Shown: piece by piece, positions 1-12,993 of the stretch
How positions within the stretch are numbered: position 1 is the first letter of the stretch
Layout of the letters: every line of letters begins with the position of its first letter
Made by a program: the position numbers and the translations under genes
The notes under the pieces: model-generated
Databases searched by the model: none
The model's input: only the letters and a program-made list of their open reading frames with translations
What the model was told of the DNA's origin: nothing
Assembly (NCBI GenBank): GCA_009667805.1
Contig: CM019067.1
Coordinates: forward strand, 66,882,637 to 66,946,636
From: Leptobrachium leishanense
Lineage: Eukaryota; Chordata; Amphibia; Anura; Megophryidae
Direction: 5' to 3'
Length of the DNA stretch: 64,000 nucleotides

Positions 1-321
1 GATTTCTGCTGTGTGTTTTTTGTGTTAAAAAATAGCAGTTTGAATGAACAGAGAGAAATGTAAATTATATGAATTAAATGTGATACTAAAATGCTGATTA
101 TGGGGGTTATTTAGTGAGTTTGTAGGAAATTTGGGTTTTCAGTTTAGCTTAAGAAATTTGCAAACTGAGGGCTCCTATCTATTAATTAGGTCCAGTGTAA
201 AAGCTGGCCAAGCTAACAATTGTATCAGCTTAATTGATCTTACTGTTGTAATTTATGGGAAAAAAGCATACTTTTTTTTTTAGTTGCAGTGGGTCTTTAG
301 TGCGTAAATAAATAGGAAGTA
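1..321. other. No gene seen
   Basis: AT-rich, apparently unique sequence upstream of the first MITE. No open frame, repeat end or splice-like structure stood out. Confidence 0.5.
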
Positions 322-764
322 TTAGGCTAGGGTCAGAGTGGGGCAGTCGGAACGCGCGTGCAGACGCACTAAATCACGGCGGCAGTAGCAGCACATAACG
401 GCCAATGACGGCCAATATACGCAGTACGTGCGTACAAAAGTGCGCCGACACCACGCAACCGGCAAATGAACGCATTTTTATCAGAACGTGAAACCGCTGC
501 TACTGACGTACAAAGTGCGCTGCGGCCGCATAGCAGCGTGTTGTGCGTGATTAGGAGATGTCAGACGCTGCTAGTGTGCGGCCAACATAACGTTCAAACA
601 GCCGGATTTCCCTAGACTTCTTTTTACCCCACCGTCATGAAATACGTCCAGAATTGCGCATCGTCTGACCACTTAAGCGTATTCCGTGAAAAAATGCGTG
701 CGCACGCATCGACGTACATTTTGACGGTGGCTGCAGAAAATGCGCTCATCTGTCCCTAGCCTTA
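322..764. mobile_element. PIF/Harbinger-type MITE, copy 1
   Basis: The terminal inverted repeats read GGCTAGGGTCAGA at the left and TCTGTCCCTAGCC at the right. They are flanked on both sides by TTA (322-324 and 762-764). A 3-bp TWA duplication is the hallmark of PIF/Harbinger elements. The 437-bp interior is rich in CG-containing words such as CACGGC and GTACGT and has no long frame, so this is a non-autonomous copy that would depend on a transposase elsewhere. A second copy with the same ends and interior lies at 62,892-63,323. Superfamily assignment is inferred from ends and duplication only. Confidence 0.8.
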
Positions 765-784
765 AAAAAAAGGGTGATGCTTTA

Positions 785-1010
785 TTAACCCCTTCACTGC
801 CAAGTAATTTGCCATAAAACCATTATCAGGAACCTGTGGTTTTTTTTTGGAAAATCATTTTCCATTAATTATACAGTAAGAAATATCTGGGAATGTTCCC
901 AATGTTTTTGTTACCGTAGTAGCCCTATTTGACAGGCAGGTGATTCCATCTACTGCAGCCGAGGCTCGTTGCTGAACTAACTGTGGATGTGTTAGTGCTT
1001 TGGGTGACAT
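785..1010 (+). repeat. TTAA-type repeat, CCCCTTCACT family (left part)
   Basis: Starts with TTAACCCCTTCACTGCC and matches the left part of the TTAA element at 23,026: a cataaaacc/gtggttt stretch, then attatacagtaagaaatat, then a tagccctatttg-like block. The right terminus was not recognised, so the copy may be truncated or very diverged. Related starts occur at 31,997, 46,307 and 57,949. Confidence 0.55.
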
Positions 1011-1570
1011 TCCTTGTGACATGCGTCACTTTGAACTTGGGGTACCTGAGTCTAGAGATGTATTTGGGAGGTGCAGGCCTCATGTTCTACATTATTTCCC
1101 TGTCATCTCTTATGTTGAAGTCATCCTGTGCCTGTAGGATGCAGGTGTTTGTGTAATCCGTGTTATGTATGCACAATGTTATTGTCTATCGTTGAGGTCC
1201 ATGTGTATCTGTGCTATGTTCAAAGTCTATGATTTACAGCGTCGTCTTATTTCTGGGGGATGCTAGCAAGGTTCTTTACTTGTACCCTTCCTTAAGCTTC
1301 GTCTAAGGACTGGAGAAAGGCATGAAAGCCTGCTGGGGAGAGCACGGGGGTCCGGCAAGGAAGCAGCATTAATAGATGTGACCCAGTCGGTGTACTGAGA
1401 TCTGTTATATTCCTCAATGGACATCTTTGTGACTTTTGATTCTTAAGAATACTGCAAGATATAGTAACAGAATGAGAAGCAACATCCTCTTAGAATTGAA
1501 TGTATATAGGAAATGCATCCCTTGTCCATTCTGCAGTAATAGTAGTGTTTAGGTAAATTACATAAATTGA
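1011..1570. other. No gene seen
   Basis: Mixed-composition sequence without a convincing coding frame or recognisable repeat end. It may contain diverged remains of the preceding TTAA family. Confidence 0.4.
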
Positions 1571-1590
1571 TTAAAAATACGCATTTACTA

Positions 1591-2150
1591 ATGGATGGAG
1601 TAGAGGTAACATTACTGCTCTATAACTGTGAAGACCCAGGTTCAAATCCCGTTCAGAGCACCTCTCCAGTAAGTGTCGTTGGGCAAGACAGCTAACGGTA
1701 CATACTCGCCTACCACACAATATCTGCTGTGGAGTCCAGTGGTAACATCTCTGCGCTTCGACCGTGGAGAAGCAAGTCAAAATCCCGTTCAGCACTTCCC
1801 TTCAAAACAACTGTTGAAAAGCAAGTCTCTTTACGACCTTACGAGAAGCAGGTTCAATCTAACCACCAGGTCGCTGATCTACATTCATGGAAAAACGACT
1901 TGATCCCACTCAGAAGACACCACCACCGAGTGTCCTTGGGCAAGACACCTAATGATATGGATGCGCCTACCTCACAAAATACTTGTACATCTCATAGATT
2001 GTAAGTTCCCTTGGGAACAGGGTCCCTCTGAATCAGGCCATCATCCATGTGTGGTATTCTAATGTATCATCCCTTGTACACTGATCTTGTAAAGCGCTGC
2101 AGAATGTCCTGGCACTATATAAATAAAGTATAATAATAATAATAATGATA
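1591..2150 (+). mobile_element. tRNA-derived SINE with repeated head and L2-like tail
   Basis: The head contains an RNA polymerase III B-box-like GGTTCAAATCC (1639-1649) preceded by an A-box-like GAGTAGAGG segment. The tRNA-like module then repeats in degraded form: a second B-like AGTCAAAATCCC near 1773 and a third GGTTCAATCTAACC near 1851. A shared linker (cagtaagtgt..ttgggcaagacacctaa) occurs after the first module and again near 1921. From about 1995 the tail (gattgtaag .. aaagcgctgcagaatgt .. tatataaataaa, then AATAAT units) resembles the 3' end of L2-group LINEs, including the one ending at 26,722. SINEs borrow LINE tails for mobilisation. A one-headed relative lies at 46,062. Confidence 0.65.
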
Positions 2151-2399
2151 TAGTTAGTTTCATCCAATGCATGGGATGGTAGTATAGAAAGTAATGCAAG
2201 TTTGCTCCTGCTTCATTCTGGGCAAAATGATTCTGCACTTATAAACTATGCTACCTGATTTGGGGATGTAGAACCCTTTCCTAAGCCATTTTGTTAAATT
2301 CAAAGTCTGAGAACAATAGTTTTACTTAATTCCACTTATTATTGAGACCTTAATGCCCTTCAAAGACTTTCTTTTAAAAAAAGGGAAAATATTATTGTA

Positions 2400-3730
2400 T
2401 TCTTTATTAAATCAAATTTTTCATTTATTGACAAAGAATAAAATCACAAACATGAAGAGAAACAATGCAGGTTACAGAACATATTGTCTGAAAACAATCG
2501 TGATACGTCACAGCACAGTAGGCTAACACGGTGGTCAAAAGATAACATCCTCCAAAGCAGAGCCCACGCACGGCTGAGTCGTACAGCGCAACCACATTTG
2601 AGAGTGCGGGGACAGAATTTAAAACAGAAAATATAAAATACCCAGTGATGCGCTCCTCTGAACATGGTACCCAATGATTCTGTCCTCTCTGAGTGTGCTG
2701 TTTCTACAGACATATGACAAAGCCAAACAGTACAAAACAGTGCAATACACTACTACATAAACATTGAACAACACATCACAATACAGCATGGAACAAAACA
2801 ACACATCGTAATGCAAAACAGAACAAAACTAAAAACAAGACGGAACTAGACGGAACAACACAAATCCAAACTGAACAAGACAGGAACAACAACTTTTTTT
2901 TTAAAAAGGGGGTTGAGAAGAAAGATAAAGAGGAGTCAGGATGGCATGAAATGCAAGGTATGGGATTCAAATCACCAGTGTGACCATGTCGAGACGCCAA
3001 ATACAAGGGAGCGGTGGGGATGAAAAGAACGAGAACACATCCTGTGTCAGGCTGTAGGAGAACTCTCCCCATATGAGCTCTCTCAAAACAGAGACGTAAC
3101 AGAACAACGCATAAGCTAGTCATTTAAGGGCGCAGGACTGTCAATCCCCCCCCCAGGGATCAGAACCCAGATAACGATCCCAGTAGAACCAGGATCATGC
3201 AAACTATTCAAGTCGTCGCTTCTCCAAAGCAATTAGTCTATTCATTGCTCGGAAGGATTCCATCTTGGATACCCATTCAAGCCAGGAAGGGACCGTCGGC
3301 TTGCCACCAGTGGAGTGGTATGAGCAGCTCAGTTGTCGTCACAAGTCACAGTTGCCACAGCGCCACAGACTTCCCCATAACGATAATGGGTGCGTCATAT
3401 AGGTAGAAGGTAAAAATCTGAAATCAGAATCCGCGACTGAACTGCATTGTGTACCATTTTCCAAAAGGGCTGAATAAGTGGACAGTTCCACCATACATGC
3501 AAATAACTTCCACAGTCCAATTTTCATCACCAGCACTGTGGGTCATATTGCGGAAACATTTTTGCAAGCAGTCCAGTGTCCGATACCAAAATGTGAGCAC
3601 TTTATCAGCATGTTCCACACATTTCGATTACCCAGATCCTATTTGTACAAGCGCAAAGGTTTTAGTCCAGGAGTCGTCAGACATCATAAAGTCAAGTATT
3701 GTAAAATGTTGTAATGTTTTACTTCACTAT
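2400..3730 (-). mobile_element. L1-type LINE, 5'-truncated, 3' end only
   Basis: On the minus strand this holds the C-terminal part of an L1-type ORF2 followed by a 3' UTR of about 700 bp. The minus-strand 3' end carries AATAAA-like signals (caataaatg and aataaagaat, near 2400-2440), which fits a polyadenylated retrotransposon. Upstream ORF2 (endonuclease, reverse transcriptase) is absent, as in most L1 insertions. No target duplication was found, so the boundaries are approximate. Confidence 0.6.
3125..3640 (-). pseudogene. L1 ORF2p C-terminal remnant
   Basis: Conceptual translation over several frames gives HVWWNCPLIQPFW (about 3445-3498), the tryptophan-rich H-x-W-W-x-C-P motif found near the end of L1 ORF2 proteins. 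It is preceded by a RLAKMFPQYDPQCW-like stretch and followed by PTVPSWLEWVSKMESF and a W..W-rich end. In active L1 elements this cysteine- and tryptophan-rich tail contributes to RNA binding and retrotransposition. In-frame stops and frame changes show that it is dead. The frames are short and were assembled by eye. The identity as L1 is firm from the motif order; the exact limits are not. Confidence 0.6.
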
Positions 3731-4425
3731 TAGTTTTCTTTTTTAATTCTTTATGTAGAAATCCACTTACGGACTCAGTAACATCATACATTATGGACGA
3801 AATGTGTTATCATGTACCATAAATATATACCAGGTGTTGGTAATGTATGTTTCACAAGATAGGAGATCTTTAAGTACCAGTTTTTAGAAAACTACAATGT
3901 AATATCAGAAGAGAAAGAGTAGAGAGTAAAAGACAGCAAGAAAAAAAAGTGAGATATAACAGAGAAGCTTGAGTATCGTCAACCCAGAGATACATGTATA
4001 GGGTCATAGGAGCGTATATATTGTCATTTGTAAACATTTTAGAGTCGAGAGACCCCTTCAGTTCCCCAAATCTACCGTGATCAGCCTGATTACATGAAAT
4101 AAGTCATTAAGGAAAATTCCTGTGTATCAGGTTAGTCACCCCTTTCTTCTTGTGGAATGGTTATGGGTATTTGGATCTGACATATGGAAGGCAGTGGTCT
4201 TAGAAATCCTATTCTCTTGTAAAAGAGCTTTCTAAAAAGGAGCCTTTTATTTAAAGAATTTCAATCTTTGACACTTAAGGAGATGATCTTAATTTTGGAA
4301 GACATGGTATCAAATAGGGGTCAAATGCAAAACCCTCCTAAATGATCCAAACACACGGATGAGGAGGAGAGGGAGATAAATAAAAACAAATAAGAGGAAG
4401 AAAAGGATAACAAGGACTCTAAATG
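3731..4425. other. No gene seen
   Basis: AT-rich sequence with purine-rich runs (for example 3908-3960). No terminal repeats, coding frame or splice-bounded exon was recognised. Confidence 0.45.
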
Positions 4426-5448
4426 CTTGTGTAGCGCTGTGTTTAAAAAGACTGTTCTGCTGCATTTACTTGCAATGGCCACCAGAGGGAGACAGAGACC
4501 ATGCTAAGATTATGCTGGACAAACACAGAAAACATTGGGACTACATTTCCCGGCATGCTTTGGGGGCAGACACAGGAAGTGGGTGGGACACAGACGCTTA
4601 CATCCTGAGCCTCGTGGAGAGAGCTGGCAGAGCGCGCCAGGGAGTGGGAGAAGCAAGACCCAGTGCGGCAGAACGTGACAGTGACCAGGCCGGAGCACAG
4701 CTGGGGCCTGACAGAGTTAAAGACCGGGTTATTCAGCCTTATCAGAGGAAGACCCAGTGATTCACCAGACTACCCACGCTGATATTGAGGAAGCTGGAAG
4801 ACCCTGAGTTAGGAGTACCGCAGATCGATCGGACAGGGAGAGCAGGCGGTGAGCTGGACATCTTGCGGCAGGTGCAGAAAGCCCGACAGCGGATCCAGTA
4901 ACCAAGAGAACCCCAGTCAACATCGAGCGGAGAGACGTCCTGGGTCGAGCGGAGCACCAAGTATCTGGCGGATGGGTGAGAGGCCTTCCAGGCCGTTGTG
5001 AAAACAGAAAAGCACGCTGCTGTTTGTTTCAAAAACCCACAGGGCCCCAACTTGACTAGTCGAAGATACCTCATAAATAATTCACTGGCCAGTTGAATAT
5101 TGTACCCGGGTACCATCACACATACACACCTACATTCTTTGGGACATAACCTGTACGGGATTCACTCCCCAACCACAAAGGGGGTTAAAGATATATTTTT
5201 CTCTTTTCCGCTGCGCGTTTCTCGAATTACGAAGCATTGTATTTCTTTTCCGCTGCGCGTTTCCCACATTACGAAGTACTGTAAATATATATACGTATAC
5301 CGTGTTAGTCATTATATTCCATTTATTCTGGTAAACTATATAATTTATAAAATCCACGACGGTGCTAGAGTATATTTATTCCCTAGTGCGGGGAGACTGA
5401 CCCGAGGTTCAATTTCAGCGGCTCCTCCGGGAGTGAGCGCTACACTTG
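4426..5448 (+). mobile_element. Solo LTR of an LTR retrotransposon
   Basis: A 1,015-bp unit (4430-5444) begins TGTAGCGCT and ends AGCGCTACA. This is a perfect 9-bp terminal inversion with the canonical TG..CA ends. It is flanked by CTTG on both sides (4426-4429 and 5445-5448), a 4-bp duplication typical of Ty3/gypsy-like integrase, although retroviral LTRs with 4-6 bp are not excluded. No gag-pol frame adjoins it, so recombination between two LTRs probably removed the interior. Short frames inside it have no recognisable domain. Strand is arbitrary. Confidence 0.75.
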
Positions 5449-5668
5449 GTTAATAAACCCGGTACCACTGACTGGCTTAGGTGTGAGAGGAGAATGAACA
5501 AGAGACTGAAAAAGGTACCAGTGTACCTTATTGGCAGAAAAAACTATATTATAAGCACAAAGAATGAAATTCTAAAGTATGAAAACAAACATGGATACCT
5601 TTGAAACCATGGAGTAGTATGGCACTCTCTTCAAATCATAGATGATAGAGTATGTGCCCATAAAAGAC

Positions 5669-6345
5669 AATGGGCACTATTACATTCTATACGCAAACGT
5701 TAATGCTCACTTGCGTGAGCATTACCACTTGCTGCGGTATTTACCGCATATTACAATCCAAACGCAAATGGGTTAAAAAAAACGTTTGCGTTCGGTACCT
5801 TGCGCTTTTCAGCGCGAGGTTACTGTACTTTGCGCTCCCTTTGTTTAATATGGGGAGCGCAAAGTGTTAATCAGCGCTGATTAACGCCTGGCTCTGGTCA
5901 GCGAATAGTTAACCAGAGCCAAGACTTGGTGTTAACGGATTCCACTTCTGCAGAATCCGTTAACACCAGCTTTAAAAATAAAAAAAAGCATCACATACTC
6001 ACCCTCTGTCCCGCGGCGAGGACCGCGGCTCTGTCCCCCCAGTCTCTCCCTGCGTATCCCTACGCTGACCGGCTGGATCTAGTGATGCGAGATCCGGGTG
6101 GTCACGTGACCGGCAGGGAGGAACTCAATGGAGTCCTATGGACTCCAGCGAGTGGATGCTTGCGGCTGCGCTCAGCGTTGCCGCGAGCATCCCTGAGTTT
6201 TACACTCGATAATAACTCAGGCAGAATTTTTTGCACCTGCATTGTAATCCAGCGTTAAAACGCAGGCGCAAGGGGGAAAACTGCGGGCGCAGTTTTTCCT
6301 CCCTTGTGCCCGCATTTTAAAGCAAAGAGCATAATAGAGCCCAAT
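5669..6345. mobile_element. GGGC-family MITE, copy 1
   Basis: Ends are GGGCACTATTACATTC on the left and ATAATAGAGCCC on the right, with AAT on both flanks (5669-5671, 6343-6345), a 3-bp duplication. The interior is a succession of short palindromes (cacttgcgtgag, gctgcggtatttaccgca, ggggagcgcaaag, cagcgctgattaacg), so single strands would fold extensively. There is no coding frame. Copies recur at about 7.7, 18.6, 21.3, 33.0, 40.5 and 47.5 kb. The superfamily is uncertain: the 3-bp duplication resembles Harbinger elements but the duplicated words are not TWA. Confidence 0.75.
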
Positions 6346-7706
6346 GTCAAGAAACATGTAAAGAAAATTGCGATCTAAATAAAATCAAACAATGAGTGGC
6401 CTGAAACTATAACAAGGAGACCAGAATTTTATTCTGGAGACAGCAGAAAGAGTAACTCAGGTCGCATATCGGGCTTGAGCTACAGAAACCTAAGATCACA
6501 TCGACGTGAGGGTTGGTAGTCATGTTGGTGACAAAGCAAGGTAAGTAAGGGTGACCAGGGAGCCTTGAAATCCCTGAGGTCAGGCATAAATTTGTGATTT
6601 ACCTTCCTTGGACACCATAATGCGAAAAGGAAAGCCCCAAGTATATTACACTTCATGGGACCACATAAGATCCATTACTGGCATCTTGCCAGAGCGGAGA
6701 GTGAGAGGGTTTTGTAACCTGTTAGACATGCTAGCCATACTTCCTTCTCTAAATGCACATAGACTCTTCTCTTTGGTGGCAGAATAATGTGACCTTGTGA
6801 GCACATCAAAAGGTTCAGAATTCGACGCTGAGGGCCTCAAACATAATATACACTGTGTCAGGCTGCACATCATCACGTACTAGACCCCTTAAGCATATAT
6901 TATGATTTCTGGATCATCAGATCCTCCATCAGAGCCTTTACCTGTTAAAGCCTGTGCAGAAGTGGGTTGGCAGGTTCAGTCTCCTTTGTGGTGGAGGCCT
7001 GCATGCTGGCAGCAGGTGGGTAATGTTGCTGCGAGGGCCAGTTGGGCCCCAGAGATAGAGGCTGGGCCGGTTTGCAATCCAGCTGGCAATGGGCCACTAT
7101 CATTTTGTGGCTCCTCAGAAGCCCTTCATTAACTAATTGGAAGAAACAAACTGCCAGAACAAAATGATCTTTCCTCTTTTTCAACATCCTCATCTTAGGT
7201 CAGGTCCTTCCTGTTTCGGCAATGATCAGGTGTTTAAATAAATTGCTGAAATCTATATTTTTTGCCATTTTAAGCAATGCTGCCACCGGAGCCTGCAAGT
7301 TACATGTCCGTTCGCATGGCCAGCTAAACTCTGCCGCCCCCTCACTATTAGTGTCTAACGTTAATATGGATTGATTAACACAGCTGGTTTGAACAAGCTT
7401 TTCAAGCAATTTCCTTCTAAAGGTTGACTAAAAGCAGACTTTAATGGATAGACCCTGTGGTTCCTTTTAATTCTGTTTGTCTTCTGCCTTGATTTAAGGT
7501 TTAAAACTTCATATTACAGTTTCTTTAAGTGAACTTTTTAAAAAAAAAATGGTAATTGAGACTATTCTTTTCCTGCTTACAAGGAGATAATCCTATTTAT
7601 TCAGCAACCTTCAGTAGTCAGCATACCTGCACTATCTGCTCCTTACCTTTCTGGTTGCTGACGTTTGCTGGGGGGAGGAAGAGGACTGATACCAGTTTAC
7701 AATGCC
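6346..7706. other. No gene seen
   Basis: About 1.4 kb of apparently unique sequence. Short frames on both strands have no domain-like composition, and I see no terminal repeats. Confidence 0.45.
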
Positions 7707-8431
7707 ATAGGGCGTTATCACCTCCTTATAGCTACCATTCACAGAAATGAGTGTTAGCGCTAGGTTAATTGAGGTGATAGCGTTCCGCATAAATCAGCTC
7801 CCGATCGCTAATGGGTTAAAATTTCCAGCGTGAGCTTACTGTACTTTGTGCTCCCTATGCTTATCATGGGGAGCGCAAAATGTAAGCAGAGAGTAATTAG
7901 CGACAGGATCGCATAGTCCTAACGCTCATTACTCACAGCTGTTGCTAACTAAAAAATAATGCTACAGCTTAGAGATGGTGCTAATGGCGTCTGCGTCTGC
8001 AGAATCAGTTAGCTGCAGCTGTAAACTCCCCCCATAAAAATCTAATTCTCACCTCTCACTTCGTGGCAAGAATGGTAGCACGATCTGCCACTTCTGGCCA
8101 CGGGGAGCAGATTGAGAATGGGGGAAAAAGTCCCCAGTTTCCCTCTGCGATCACTTTGCCAACCGGCAAGATCTCGCGAGAGGCGAGATCCTGTCGATCA
8201 TGGGACCCGCAGCAGAAGCCTCCTTGGAGTCCATTGAGGGGATGCCCGAGACAGTGCTTTATCACCGCCACAGGTATACTGTACTCTAGCAGCTGCTACG
8301 GGGCCGACTGCTGGACTCAGTGTATGTCCTGCAATCTAAAGGTAAATGGGGATGCTAAAGGGAGATTAGCAAATGCTAATTTTTTCCCTTAGTGTCCCCA
8401 TTTTAGCTGTATGGAGCTGATAGGGCCCGTA
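7707..8431. mobile_element. GGGC-family MITE, copy 2
   Basis: Ends GGGCGTTATCACCTCC (from 7710) and GGAGCTGATAGGGCCC (to 8428) are imperfect inverted repeats. Flanks ATA/GTA agree at two of three bases. The interior shares the ctgtactttg.gctccc..ggggagcgcaaa hairpin block with copy 1, but the rest is diverged. Non-coding. Confidence 0.65.
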
Positions 8432-9050
8432 GGCGGGAAACCAGAAAGATTCATTCACTTCCTTATTTTCCAGCTAAAACTATAATATCATTATTTGGCA
8501 TGCCTTTTTTAAAAGATTTAAAGACAATTTTGATACAATTGATATAACTTATAATGTGTAGGATACAGTTGAACACTGCTTGAAATTCTCTTTACTCTCC
8601 TAGATTTATAAATATGGAAAAATATGATCATTTACATTGTATTGTATTTTAACATGTAACCTTCAGAATATATTTCAGTTCAGCTCAATATTGAGCTGCT
8701 TTGTTAGCATCTACTTGTATGCATTGTACGTTTTTAACATTAATCCTTTCACTAACATTGCCAATGTGGATCGTGGAATGATTTGTTTCCCCTTTTTTAG
8801 GTACAACTGGAAAATGCATCAAGTGGGGTATTTTGCTGTTTGGATCAACAGCAGCAATAGGGATATGTGGAAGGTTGAATGGTGGACATTGATCTTTTTT
8901 CAACTTTTAACACTATGTAACTATGTACCAAATATTTGTATACTGGATTTTACTTTGTAATATAATGAAACATTTAAATTAACATATAATATCCCATTTA
9001 CATACCTCAATGCAAGATTAGTGTGCCTCCTACTGTAAAAAGCTACAAGA
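8432..9050 (+). repeat. Retroelement 3' tail (about 8800-8935) in unassigned sequence
   Basis: The part around 8845-8935 (tggatcaacagcagcaatagg .. tttttcaacttttaacactatgtaactatgta) matches a segment at 27,340-27,430 (ggatcaacagtag .. ctttttttcagcttatgtaagtatgta). Both end in short TATGTAA-type tandem units, as some LINE 3' ends do. The parent element was not identified. The rest of the interval is AT-rich with no gene seen. Confidence 0.4.
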
Positions 9051-9400
9051 TGCAAACACTTTATTGCTGCATTGCACCAACCAGGCAGTGGGCAGAATAT
9101 AGGTAGAGCTCTGGCGTCACTCACTGCTGTATAGGGATAGGATTCAAGGGTTTATAATGACTGAAAATCTCTGTATAGTACACTACACATACAAGGTGTT
9201 ACTGTAATTTCGTACACAGGCATTGTCACGTGCAGATATTATATTTATATTCTATTGGTATTTTTTAGAAACTGCATTGATAATAATCTCATTATGATAT
9301 CAAGATCACAAAAATCCATACAAGGGATCTCTGACCACTTTTAATATCTATATCACAATTACTTTATTTGACACAAAGGCTATTTCTATTATGCACAGGA
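9050..9400 (+). repeat. Dispersed repeat A, copy 1
   Basis: Shares a long collinear stretch with 32,226-32,540: gagctct.g.gtcactca.tgctgta.agggata, then ttataatgactgaaaat, then ttctattggtatttttt. Parts of the same family continue at 16,780-17,300 and 38,548-38,760. No coding frame or recognised terminus was seen, so its class is unknown. Confidence 0.5.
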
Positions 9401-10164
9401 GAATGGTGGACAGATGTCCGCACGGTGCGTATAATGGAAGTGCCGAAATGGAGCAAAAAGAGAAACCGGAAGTGAGCGAAAATATAAGAGACAAGGTGGA
9501 TAGGTTAAGGAGGATGTCACACTGAGGGCACCAGGCTTGCGCCGAGGTGAGGCCCTAGTTCATGGGAAAGCCCCAATATGCAGACAACAGCTGTGCAGAA
9601 CAACACCGAGTAACACAGAATAAACCAGAGACCTCTGCACAGCCAATACTACAGCAGCCCTGCTCTGATAGACCGGTCTTTAGGATAGCTGGATCTGCTC
9701 TATAGAAGTACCTAGAAGCTGTGCAGAGTCAGACAAATACAGATGGCAGTAGTTGCTATAAACTGTACAGACAAGGATTAAACGTGAGGATAGTAATAAC
9801 GCTAGCCAGGGGTCAGGAAGCCAGAACAAGAACGTAATCCAGAATGCAGGTATCAGAACCGGGAGGGAAGTCATACAAGCCAAAGGATCAAAACCAGGGA
9901 ATCAGTATACATATAACATGAACATCAAACCAAATCACATTGAGGAAAAACCAATAGGAATAACTAGACATAAAACAGAAAACACAGCTGTTGGAGAATA
10001 CAGACAAACAGGGGAAACAGAACCAAAGTAATCAACTGAACAAGAAAATACAAACTGGAAACAATGAAGCAGGGAGCTCTCAGAACACAGACTGAGTACT
10101 CAGGAAGAGAACCAAATAACATAGGGAAAAACAGAACCCGAGGTTAAAGAAAACAAAATACAAA

Positions 10165-10450
10165 TTTATTTATTTATAAAGGTATTTTACCAGGACGGAT
10201 ACATTGAGATTTCTCTCGTTTTCAAGTATGTCCTGGGTTCAAGAACATTGTTACAGAAATACAAAGTAGTAAAATGCAAGATATTAACACAAAACAAATA
10301 TACAGATTAACAGAAAATAAATATGTAGGAAATATAGTCAATATGTTACATGTTTACAGGTGCATTCTTTATTGAGGTATGTTAATAGGGAGCTCTTAAG
10401 GGACTTTAGACTGGGGGAAGATTTGATGGCATCTGGGAGGTTGCAACAGA
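10165..10450 (-). mobile_element. LINE 3' end (minus) sharing its tail with a SINE
   Basis: The first about 60 bases here (ttataaaggtattttaccagg .. ctctcgttttcaagtatgtcctgg) are the reverse complement of the tail of the SINE at 46,062-46,265. Here the homology is followed by further non-SINE sequence (acattgttacagaaatacaaag onwards). This is what a partner LINE or another tail-sharing retroposon should look like. No ORF remains in this short fragment. Confidence 0.45.
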
Positions 10451-10620
10451 AACCAAATAGCAAACAGCTCTCAGAAACACTGGAAATCAGGCAATGTGAA
10501 AACACAGACAATGCATTATGGGCGCATTCCTCTCTTATGGGGACTGAATCAGGACAAGGGCAAACACCTGAGCTGGGAGAACAGATACCATATTAACCCC
10601 TGAGCTCCAACCCAGGAATA

Positions 10621-11187
10621 GCGAAAAGTAGGGATGTGCGTTTCGGGTTTCGGAATTTCGGAATTTTCACGAAATTTCCCGATTCGTGTTTTCGGATGCG
10701 GCCGATTTTCCGAAAATTTTTAGATCCGAAAACGGCAGATCCGAAAAGTTTTCCTAGCCGAAACGAAATATTTTCGGAATTTTCGAATGGACTTGAAATG
10801 TGTCAAATCTAAATTTATTGCTTTGAAACGAGGAGAAAAGACGTTCTGAAAAAAATAAAATTTCCGAAATCACGAAAAGTCGATACAAAAAACGAGCAAA
10901 GTGACACGAAAATACGAAAAATGGTCTATATTCCGGAAACATGTACAATTCTGAAAAACGAAAATTTCCGAAATCAGGAAAAGTCGATACAAAAAACGAG
11001 TTAAGTGACACGAAAATACTAAAAATGGTCGATATTCCGAAAAAAAAATGTACACGAAAAACGAGTTGAGCCGAACCGAATTGAAACAGAAATCGCTCGA
11101 AACGAGCCGAATCGAAAAGTTTGAAAATCCGAAAAATCGAATCGAATCGAACCGAAAAAAAAATCGGTGCACAAGCCTAGCAAAAAG
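10621..11187. mobile_element. hAT-type MITE built of CGAAA words
   Basis: The 551-bp element (10,629-11,179) starts TAGGGATGTGC and ends GCACAAGCCTA, an imperfect 11-bp inverted repeat. It is flanked by GCGAAAAG (10,621-10,628) and GCAAAAAG (11,180-11,187), an 8-bp duplication with one mismatch, as hAT transposases make. The interior consists mostly of CGAAA, CCGAAA and TTTCGG words in two halves. Several long frames here only reflect this low-complexity composition and are not genes. Confidence 0.75.
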
Positions 11188-11356
11188 AAAATAACGCAAA
11201 TACAGGTTATACGTATAGAGGACAGGGGAACAGGGCTGGAAACTTAGAATGTGACAGAAGTAAAGCAAAGACCGAAACGCATGGAGGTTGAGGACGACGC
11301 CGGCAGAAAGGGAGGAGAGGTCCAATTTACCAATTATGATGCGAAGCATACATACA

Positions 11357-12974
<1,618 letters not shown>

Positions 12975-12993
12975 TATATATATATATATATAT

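Larger units (their letters stand above)
9515..11256. repeat. Unclassified repeat bounded by TGTCAC and GTGACA
   Basis: Begins TGTCACACTGAGGGCACCAGGCTTG and ends GTGACA at 11,251-11,256. A similar start (TGTCACAGCGGCACCAGGCTTGG) occurs at 48,664. Both copies run on as purine-rich text with repeated aaccagggaatcag-like words. Two other elements lie inside this copy (10,165-10,450 and 10,629-11,179). TG..CA ends would suit an LTR, but no flanking duplication was found, so the class is left open. Confidence 0.35.

Noticed and set aside
1631..1660. A possible functional tRNA gene
   Set aside because: The B-box is present, but no cloverleaf (acceptor, anticodon arms) can be formed. It is a SINE head.
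10754..11349. Minus-strand frames of 85 and 159 codons rich in F and R
   Set aside because: They translate the CGAAA-word hAT MITE; composition is an artefact of the repeat.
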